A DNA stretch of 64,000 nt from Cycas panzhihuaensis (lineage: Eukaryota; Cycadophyta): the NCBI GenBank assembly GCA_023213395.1, contig CM041465.1, forward strand, positions 210,683,741 to 210,747,740, in the 5' to 3' direction. The translations under genes were made by a program, and so were the position numbers. Shown here piece after piece: positions 55,627-64,000 of the stretch (position 1 is the first letter of the stretch; every line of letters begins with the position of its first letter). The notes under the pieces are model-generated. The model was not told the origin of the DNA and made no database searches. It saw nothing but the letters and a program-made list of their open reading frames with translations.

Positions 55627-57143
55627 TTGTATCAAAGCCTTGTTATTGATGTCAACTCAAAATGAGAACTAAAATATTATTAGTAATGGGTCAATTTTTT
55701 TTTTTCAAGAATGGAATGAAAGTCAAGCAAGATGGTAAACACCCCATGAGTAATAGTTGAGAATGTCAGTAAGAGACTCAATGTTTTCAACAATTAGATG
55801 CTCAAAAGGCATAACCAATTATGGGAAGACATGACAAAAGCATTTGAGGAAATAACAGAAAGCATAACTAGGATAAATAACACCTTGCACACCAAAGGGT
55901 TACTAGTTTGGCCTAAAATGGAGAAAGACCAAGGAGGTGAAGAGCATGAAGAAAAAATTTGCCACGACTATGAAGAAAATAGAAGAGAAGAAAGAGATAG
56001 AAAAGATAGAAATAAACCAAACTTTGGACTCTAGAACTCTAAATTTCTTTTGGAGAAATTTGATCCAGAGAAATCAAAGGACATTCAAAGCTGGATAATC
56101 CAAATAGATATGTATTTTCAAATTAATCCTAGAATTGAGAAGCAATTTATGAGAAGGCATCTAAATCTCGTATATCATTTAGACGCCTTCTCGTATACAA
56201 TTTAAAGTTGGATAAATCCCTTTGTATATGAGAAGGCATCTAAATGGTTCCATTGGTGGAATAAAGATTACAAAGGAACAATGCATTTCAATTGGGATTT
56301 CCTAAAGACATCTCTAATAGAGCAATACAAAGACACTTGGAACATGGATTATTTTGCTCAACTTATGAGATTACAACATACTAGTTTAGTATAGTCCTAC
56401 AATGAGCAATTTCAGAATCTGTAGAGCTTGATCACCATTGAAATAGAGTGGAGTCTACTATTGGAATCATATATTGCAAGGCATAAGGGGACTATTAAGT
56501 TCTGCCTAAAAACATTACGAGTGGAGGCTTTAAGAGAAGCCATCCACTAAGCAAGGAATATCGAAGCCGAGTTTAGGGAGTCCAGGCAGAGTTATGTTCA
56601 TCGTAACAAACATTTCAAGTATCAAGGTTAGAGTGACCAACCAAATTGGTACCACTCAAGCATAAAAGTTGAGCCTACACTTACAAAAGGAAAGGAAAGT
56701 GGACCACCTGGGAGTAAACTATCCAAGGTTGAACATCTACGGAGGGGGGGCATGCTTTGATTACAATGGAAAATGGATCCAGGAACACAAGTGCCTAGCC
56801 AAAAGGTGTTTATAATCAACAATGAGGACGTAGACCTTCCTGACATGAAGGATACAACAGAAGAGTTGCCGCCAGTCGATGATGAAACAAAGATTGAAGA
56901 ATTACTCTACAAGACCGATGCCAAAAACATGCAAATATCGTTGTAGGCCATTACGTGAGAGGTCAACACACCATAGACACTTTGTTTCGAGGGGATGATA
57001 AAAGAAAAACACAAAGATTTCAGTTCTTGTGGACAACAATAGTACTCACAATCCCATTGATAGACCTATGACAACTAAGCTCGGTCTTCAAATAAAACCA
57101 CTCAAATAGTTTCAAGTCACAATTGCCAACAAGAAGAGTATGC
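55627..57143 (+). pseudogene. gypsy D gag and protease remnant
   Basis: The frame at 55,798-56,034 (MLKRHNQLWEDMTKAFEE) is a charged N-terminus. Gag capsid text follows in broken frames: EKFDPEKSKDIQSWI, then ASKWFHWWNKDYKGTM and FNWDFLKTSLIEQYKD. The W-W-x-x-x-Y pattern equals that of the array-end Gag (15,462). At ~56,860-57,130 a protease-like segment is readable (PMTTKLGLQIKP, TIANKK). The element is cut off by copia A copy 2 at 57,144. Confidence 0.85.
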
Positions 57144-57720
57144 TGTTAAACCTTATGTTTAAATGTTAAGTGAATGTACATTTATTTTTCATGTAATATA
57201 TGCACTTTATACTTTAGGGGTGACTTATCACTTAAGTGATAAAGTGCACACCCACATTCTTTCTAGTGACACAACGTTGTCACTAAAGGGTCAATGGACC
57301 CTCATGCACTTGTTTGAATAATCCAAGTGTATCTTGGATGTTTGACACTTGTCAAACATCCAAGGCCTTAGGTGAGGATCCAAGCACTTTTGCTCATGAT
57401 CCAAGTCATGTATCTTGGATGTTTGACACTTGTCAAACATCCAAGGCCTTAGGTCTCTCATTTCACTCTATATAAGGAGACCTCTCCTCATTGTCCAAAA
57501 CATGAGAGTTGGAGCTGTATTGTTATGCTATCAGTTTGCTAATCAAACTGTTTTCTTCTTGGGAGGTTGGACCAATTCCAACTCCACATATTGGGTATCA
57601 TTTTCTCTTGCTCCTATATTTCAGTTTATGCTTTTATGCTCTCATGCTTTCATGCATTTATAGTATTGTGATTGTATTTATGATCTTGGGATCAATGTGG
57701 CCTAATGCCCATTGTCAACA
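57144..57720 (+). repeat. 5' LTR of copia A copy 2
   Basis: 577 bp, TGTTAAACC...ATTGTCAACA. It contains the 18-bp palindrome TTATCACTTAAGTGATAA (57,225-57,242). It also has two copies of a 32-bp hairpin (15-bp stem, 2-base loop; 57,333-57,364 and 57,414-57,445) owing to an internal ~80-bp duplication. TATA box ctatataagg near 57,467. Confidence 0.93.
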
Positions 57721-57722
57721 TT

Positions 57723-57733
57723 TGGTATCAGAG
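57723..57733 (+). promoter_or_regulatory. Primer-binding site of copia A copy 2
   Basis: TGGTATCAGAG, two bases after the LTR end, initiator-Met type; the twelfth base differs (T for C). Confidence 0.9.
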
Positions 57734-59623
57734 TTGAAGGTCTCTAAACTTACCTTGTGTAAGCACTGTTAGTTTGTTTCAGAATTTATCTCTGTCATTT
57801 GTTTTTGGAAACATATTGGCATATTGGCTCAAGAGGCTCCTCGCCACCTCACCTTTGTCAATCATCGGTGGACAAGCATTCATCACATGCCAAAGTCCGG
57901 CATTGATAGCGGTCGATCCGCCCACTCGGTGACTCAACATCGACTAATTGCCGGCTATCATCTTGATCCTGCCCGCTCATCTCGGTATCTGGAGCGCCAC
58001 ATCGACTTTTGATCGCCAACTCGTGAAGGAAGGCATCGGCTCCTCATTCGTAGCTGTCTAGTCATTATCTCTCGCCAGCTTGAGACCGCCACTTCAATCG
58101 AAGATCGGCCCATCAACACAATTTCCAGCTCATCTTGAGTATCACCGGTGTCATCATCTATTGATCGTCTACTCATCACTAGCGCCACTAAGCGTCTCAC
58201 CGCCATTACAAACCGACTAGTCATCATCTACTCAAGATCCCATCTCACCGCCGGCAAGATCGTCCTTTGCTTACTTGTCGCCCGGCCAAGATTTGAGGAG
58301 ATCGCCACCACCGCCACTCATCCTCATTCTTGCCACTCATTTCGAATGTCATTCCAATTTGTCTGGCATTCGCCACCAAGATTTAATCACAATTTGTCTA
58401 GTCATTCCACTTCGACTGAGGCGACTCATCAACACTGCCACTCACCCTCAAGGCGCACGATCGACATTTGAGTCACATTCCGGTGCCACATCGGTTGCCA
58501 CCGTCACATTCATGCCGACTCACCCATTGCCACTGCCGGTGTCTTGATTAAATTTGCCTTTTTTCAACTCTTAAATAGCATTTTTTTTTTTTTAAAATGC
58601 CTTTTTTCTCATGTGACTCATTTCTTTAAAAGACTTTAAGAGTTTTTTTAAAATTTCTCAACTTATAGCTGGGCCTACTTAAAGTTTTTTTACATTAGCT
58701 CTCTTGATTCTCAAAAAGGTACTTGTGTACTCAACTTGCTTTAAGCCTTTTTTTTTCACACTTTCGATCATTGGGCTTAATTATTGTGATCAGCAGGAAT
58801 GTTTTCATTGTAAAGGTGAAGAAATTTATCACCTAACCTCGCTTTTGGCACCTTGCATGGTGACCTTGACCTTCTTCTTCAAAAGGAAGGCTTATTGTGA
58901 AAAGTAATAAAATCACTTTTTCTTGTTGGATGGTTGAGACATTTTAAGTCTCAACAATGGTGGAGCTTGTGTTGGACTTTGGAGCAATTTCTTGAGTACA
59001 TTTCATCATTTCATCGGTTTGTGGAGCTTAAAAGGAACCCTCTTTGTTGTCATCAAAGGTTCCTTACATTTTTTAAAGTACTCAAAGTACTTCATCATTG
59101 TACTCAAGCATACATAGCACCTCACTTGGATCTAAAGCACTTGAAACTGCTTTTGTGCTCATTCATTGTAAGCCTAAAAGGCATAAAGAAAATCCAAGTA
59201 AGAAGATTCACTTACACTTGTTTAAAAGTGAACTTAAAATCATTGGAGAGGCTCGAAAAGGTTCAAACCTTGCCTCGAATTAACCTTAAGCTTGGTGCAT
59301 TCCCTAGGGGACCAACCGACCGTATGCAGTCGATGCACGACAATTAAGGTTGCTTGAGGAAAGGAGGTTCGAAAAGGGTGTTATTGGGGTGAATCCCGGG
59401 GAAAGCATGGTACGTCCATGCGGATCAACCCTACCGCCTTGTCCTAGATTTAACTTGGTTCTCCACCTCATTAGCGAGTCCTCCACCTCTCTTCACCCCA
59501 TTGGTTGTTGGATCTTCTTGTAAGATCATGACTAGTGGTGTTGTTTGAAGGTGGGTCTTACGCGACAAAGCTTTTGAAGTCTCCAAGTTATCTGCTAGCT
59601 TCAAGTGTTACTCAAGTGGAAAG
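57734..59623 (+). other. Leader of copia A copy 2
   Basis: About 1.9 kb without a convincing gene. 57,840-58,540 is rich in CGCCA and TCATC motifs and has no evident match in the copy 1 leader. Open frames there (58,148-58,471 plus, 57,958-58,227 minus) have low-complexity Ser/His/Arg composition. From ~59,240 it matches the conserved end of the copy 1 leader. Confidence 0.6.
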
Positions 59624-61435
59624 ATGGCTGCCATACATATGCTTAATGCTTGTACCATAAGGCTAACAGGGCAATCTAACTATCAAGAATGGAAAAGAAT
59701 CACAAAAAATCTCTTGATAATGAATGAGTTATGGGGATATGTTTCTGGAAGAATCCCCAATCCTACACTTGTGGTTAATGATAATCAGCCTGCACCTGTG
59801 GATGTTCAACTTGTTGCTGCATGGGAGGCCAAAGACGAAATTGCTTTGGCATTCATTCGAATGGTTGTGGACATACATGTAGATCAAAATATTTCTTACG
59901 CACTATCTTCTAAAGAAGCATGGGACACCTTGTCCTCTTTGTATGAAAGGCGAGATGAAGCTCGCATTTTGATGATAAAAGCTAAATTGTACTCCATTAA
60001 ATTTGTAAAGCCAATGTCGGCATTCATATCCTCTATTAAGGAGGTTTGTAATGAATTAACTACTTTAGGTAGTTCGGCTACAAGAGATGACATCGTAGCC
60101 TCCACCACAAAAGCACTACCAAAGGACTACAATGGCTTCATATCATCAACTACGAGATGGTTCACTTAGGGGATGACGGTCAATCAACTTGAAAGCTTAT
60201 TACTTCAAGAAGAACAAATTTATGCTAAGGATAATGAAGAACCATCTACATTAGGTGCTTTCACATGCAAAGGCAAAGCCAACTCAAAAATCCAACACTG
60301 CATTCACAAAGCAGTTTGGAAAAATGAACATTGGATCTTCCAAGACCAATGTCGTTTGCCATTATTGTGGCATTCACAGCCACGCACTGAAGTGCGAGAA
60401 AAGAAGCAAGCAAATCTTATAAGCAGCAGGCCACAAGGTCAAAAGATGACCAGGGGCCAAAAGGCAGCGACCACAACAGTTTCAACAGAGATTCCAAGGT
60501 CGGATCGGCGGTTTCCCCCTCGACCAAATCGAGGTGCCTATCGAGGAGGTCCACAAGGAGGGGGGGGTCAAAGAAATGGCTACCAACGCCATTATAATCA
60601 GTTTGCCAATGACGACAAACTACTTTGTGCATTCCAATCATCCAAGGTTGACAACACTTGGATTGTCGATTCAGGAGCTACTCGACATATGACAGGGAGT
60701 GAAGAACTCCTATGCAACATCAAGGAAGGCAAAGGTCATTTAGTAACCTTTGGAAATGCTGAATCAGTTGAGGTTTCAGGAATAGGCACCATAGCTCCTT
60801 TTCATTCTCCTCAAAATCCTTCCTTATCATTTCCCAACAGTGATGCCTACTTCATTTCTTCTATGGAGAAGAATCTGCTCTCTGTTAGCCAGATGAACAA
60901 GCAACACATGAGCGTACTATTCAAAAATGGGAAATGTATCATTCGTGACAAAGATGATCAGATTGTAGCTGTAGCCTATGAGGATCAAGGTCTTTACAAG
61001 TTGGATGCCAATAATATTACTCTTGATTACGCTTACTGGTTTCACATCTTTGTCAAAAATTCGATTATGGCATCAACGTCTAGGACATTTAAGCCTAGAC
61101 AATCAAGCGAGATGAGATACAAAAACATGGTGTATGGGCTTCCAAAGATGTATGGTTCAAAATGTCTTTGCGAAGCTTGCATAATGGGGACACAACATCT
61201 GCCTTTTCCTAAAGGCAAAGCATGGCGTGCATCTTATCCTTTGCAATTAGTTCACTCGGACTTGTGTGGACCCATGTCCACTCCTTTGGAGGAACATTGT
61301 ACTACATATCTTTTATTGATGACTTCTCTCACAAAGTCGGGTCTACTTCCTAAAGCAAAAATCGAAGCCTTCTCCAAATTCAAAGAGTTCAAGGCGGAAG
61401 TAGAAAATGAATCGGCTACTCAATTGGCACATTAA
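59624..61435 (+). pseudogene. copia A copy 2 gag, protease and GAG-pre-integrase
   Basis: The gag frame at 59,624-60,169 (MAAIHMLNACTIRLTGQ) keeps the region where copy 1 is frameshifted (LSSLYERRDEARIL). It then shifts within a few bases into 60,173-61,435. That second frame passes a damaged zinc knuckle (read out of frame), an intact protease site (WIVDSGATRHMTG) and part of the pre-integrase zone (CEACIMGTQH, HSDLCGP). It ends where integrase becomes frameshifted. Confidence 0.92.
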
Positions 61436-63760
61436 GGTCAGATAATGGAGGTGAATTCACTTCAAATGAATTCAACCAATTTTGCAAGGATAATGGAATT
61501 CGGAGACAACTCACAACTCCTCATACTCCTCGGCCAAAATGGAGTCTCAGGAGGATGAATAGAACATTGGCTAATAAAGCGAACAATGATGCATGCAAAA
61601 GGGCTTCCAAGAACTTCTTGGGCGAGGCATTTCAAGCAGTGCCTATGTGGCCAATCGAAGTCCTACAACCGCGATCACCAATATCACACACGAGGAGGCA
61701 TGGTGCGGAAAGAAGCCAACTATTAGCCATTTGAGGACATTCGTGTCTGCGTATATGCACATACCGGATCAACAAAGAACTAAGTTGGACAAACATAGTC
61801 TTAAATGCATCTTTGTAGGATATGCAATCCATAGCAAAGCCTACAAGTTGTATGATCCGATTGGGAGGAAAATGCATCTCTCAAGAGATGTAATCTTTGT
61901 TGAGTATGATCCAAAAGAGTTGGATATAGCACCAATCCAACCCCCCATTGACAAAGGGAAAAAGATTGTTGAGGACTTCCCTTCCCTCAATCTTACACAC
62001 CATGTTCTTCATCTGCACCTTCGTACCATCTACTTCATCTTCATTTGCTCCACTTGAACCTTCCACTTCATCTTACGATACTCCTACACTTAGACGGAAG
62101 ATATTGAGGTTCAAGCCACATCATTCGAAGTTACCTAAGTGGTACACTCAAGCAGTGCAGGATGGTCATATCATTGAAGGAAGCGTCCATCAAAGTATCG
62201 GCGACAAACAAACTTTGCACTTATGGTGAAGTGCTTTCTATTGATGAGCCTACTACCTTTGCGGAGGCTTCACAAAGTGATAATTGGAAAGGCGCCATGG
62301 ATGAAGAGATTCAATCCATTCACAAGAATGGTACTTGGGACTTGGTCGAATTGCCTCCACACAAGCAGCAATCGGTTGTAAATGGGTCTACAAAACCAAA
62401 GTCCATTACGATGGGACACTCAAGCGACAAAAAGCAAGACTTGTAGCAAAGGGATTTAAACAACAAGAAGGAATTGATTACGAGGAGACCTTTGCACCAG
62501 AGCAAATATGAACACCATCGACTTCTCTTGGCCCTAATGCACAATGCAAATGGGTCAGATATCGATGGACGTGAAGAGCGCCTTCCTCAACGGCGATCTT
62601 CAAGAGGAGGTATACTTGGAGCAACCTCCACAGTTACAAGGAACAAGGCAAGGAGCATTTGGTATGTCGCCTCAAGAAGGCTTTGTATGGCTTGAAGCAA
62701 GCTCCTAGGGCATGGTATGCAAAAATCGATGAATATTTTTTGAGACATGGGTTTCATCGATCCACATCTGATCCAAACTTATACATCAAACATGAACATC
62801 ACCATGTCACTTATATTGCCTTGTATGTAGATGACTTAGTGATCACGGTGTGACACTAAGCTCATCAATGTTCTCCAAGATGATTTGAAGAGAAGTTTTG
62901 AGATGACTGATCTTGGACTTCTCCATTACTTTCTAGGCTTTGAGGTATGGCAGCAGCCTGGCTATATCTTCATTTCCCAAGCAAAATATTCTTGGGACAT
63001 CTTGCAGAGATTCGGATGCAGATCGCAAGACGGCGCCTACACCCATGGAGAACGGCACCAAGCTTTCTCTCAATGAGGAAGTCGCACCAGATCCCACACT
63101 TTACCTGCAGCTTGATTGGGAGTCTCATTTATCTCACCAACACTCGGTAGGATATTTCATTTGTTGTTGGGATTTGCTCACGTTACATGTCTCAACCCAA
63201 TCGATTAATGGAATGCAAGAAGACGCATACTCAAGTATATCAAAGGAACATTGCGACTTGGACTTGAGTATGTACATAAGGAGAACTTCACTTTGGAGGG
63301 TTCTCTCGATTCGATTAGGGGATGCCGGGATAGCGGAGATCTACCTCGGGTTCTTGTTTTACCCTTGGTACAAAGAAATGTTTCATGGAGTTGCAAGAAG
63401 CAACCAAATGTTACCTTGTCCTCCACTAAAGCGTAATACAAAACTGCGGTCAGTAGCGACTTGTGAGGCTATCCGGCTTCCGGATTCTTGGTGAGCTTGG
63501 GTTTCGGCAGTGACCGGCCTTCATTGTGACAATCGAGTGTCCTCAAGCTAACTAAGAATCTGCTTTTCCACGCATACGACCAAGCATATTGAAGTTCACC
63601 ACCATTTCATCGGGGAGCATGTACACGTGGTGAGATCACACTTCAATATCGACCAACGAGCAACAGACGGCAGATATCTTTACCAAGCCACTTGGTAGAG
63701 ACAAATTTGTAAAATTTAGAGATGGTCTTGGTCCGGCTTAACATTGTAAATGAAGGGGGG
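61436..63760 (+). pseudogene. copia A copy 2 integrase, RT and RNase H, heavily frameshifted
   Basis: Pieces in all frames: integrase (SDNGGEFTSNEF near 61,440; 61,593-62,057 with NRSPTTAI and the C-terminal LKCIFVGYAIHSKAYK), RT (62,162-62,446 [16 protein letters not shown]; 62,659-62,853 with catalytic YVDDLVI), then RT end and RNase H (62,885-63,494: MTDLGLLHYFLGFEVW, SWSCKKQPNV). Compared with copy 1, most breaks are small indels at CAG or CTG sites. YVDD is retained. Confidence 0.92.
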
Positions 63761-64000
63761 TGTTAAACCTTATGTTTAAATGTTAAGTGAATGTACATTT
63801 ATTTTTCATGTAATATATGCACTTTATACTTTAGGGGTGACTTATCACTTAAGTGATAAAGTGCACACCCACATTCTTTCTAGTGACACAACGTTGTCAC
63901 TAAAGGGTCAATGGACCCTCATGCACTTGTTTGAATAATCCAAGTGATGTATCTTGGATGTTTGACACTTGTCAAACATCCAAGGCCTTAGGTGAGGATC
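63761..64000 (+). repeat. 3' LTR of copia A copy 2 (partial)
   Basis: First 240 bp, nearly identical to 57,144-57,385. It includes the 18-bp palindrome and one 32-bp hairpin. Cut off by the window end. Confidence 0.93.

Larger units (their letters stand above)
57144..64000 (+). mobile_element. Ty1/copia retrotransposon, family A copy 2 (runs off window)
   Basis: The 5' LTR at 57,144-57,720 and the 3' LTR from 63,761 both begin TGTTAAACCTTATG. PBS at 57,723-57,733, purine tract tgaagggggg before the 3' LTR. Same domain order and clear similarity to copy 1, but with many more small indels. The left flank tatgc is the candidate TSD; the right end is outside the window. Confidence 0.95.

Noticed and set aside
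58148-58471. 107-codon ORF in the copy 2 leader as a host protein
   Set aside because: Low-complexity composition, frames on both strands and no counterpart in copy 1.

Overview
The window is nuclear DNA of a land plant with a large, repeat-rich genome. The retroelements carry primer-binding sites (PBS) of the plant initiator-Met tRNA type (TGGTATCAGAGC), and two exons of a plant-type NAD+ synthetase gene are present with canonical GT-AG splice sites. A gymnosperm or other big-genome seed plant would fit the nested transposons and long introns, but the sequence alone does not fix the species. No bacterial operons, rRNA genes, tRNA genes or CRISPR arrays were seen.

Layout. (1) 1-15,422: a head-to-tail array of a ~2.05-kb non-autonomous gypsy-type element in which neighbouring copies share one LTR (LTR-internal-LTR-internal...). 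Seven full units and one partial unit are seen. Each has an LTR of 537-548 bp, a PBS, a Gag-like frame, a polypurine tract and the next LTR. (2) 15,423-17,855: the array ends in the remains of an autonomous chromodomain gypsy element with the same LTR family; its Gag is fused to RNase H, integrase and chromodomain. (3) 18,995-37,590: a Ty1/copia element (family A, TSD GTATG). Its 5' LTR is split by a 285-bp SMART/TRIM mini-retrotransposon, and its reverse transcriptase is split by a 10.5-kb Tat/Athila-like gypsy element at 25,459-35,955 (TSD ACAAG). (4) 38,883-41,992: a decayed hAT transposon on the minus strand. (5) 42,267-44,077: two minus-strand NAD+ synthetase exons, with a probable tRNA-derived SINE in the intron between them. 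(6) 46,138-51,157: a rearranged copia element (family B, TSD ATTAG) holding pieces of a minus-strand copia (family C) and circularly permuted copia domains. (7) 51,446-57,143: a gypsy LTR and gag-protease remnant. A divergent minus-strand relative of the array element (51,949-55,613, TSD GAATT) sits in its LTR. (8) 57,144-64,000: a second family A copia element running off the window.

Age layers can be read from the nesting. Host gene and hAT come first, the copia and gypsy elements next, and the mini-element, the Tat-like element and the minus-strand array relative last. Nearly all transposon reading frames are broken. The clear exceptions are a 320-codon ORF between integrase and 3' LTR of the Tat-like element and the two NAD+ synthetase exons.

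A recurring anomaly is that related copies disagree mostly at CAG/CTG trinucleotides, often as CAG or CTG reduced to CG. This may reflect base-calling error at CHG-methylated cytosines, so many apparent frameshifts here should be treated with caution.
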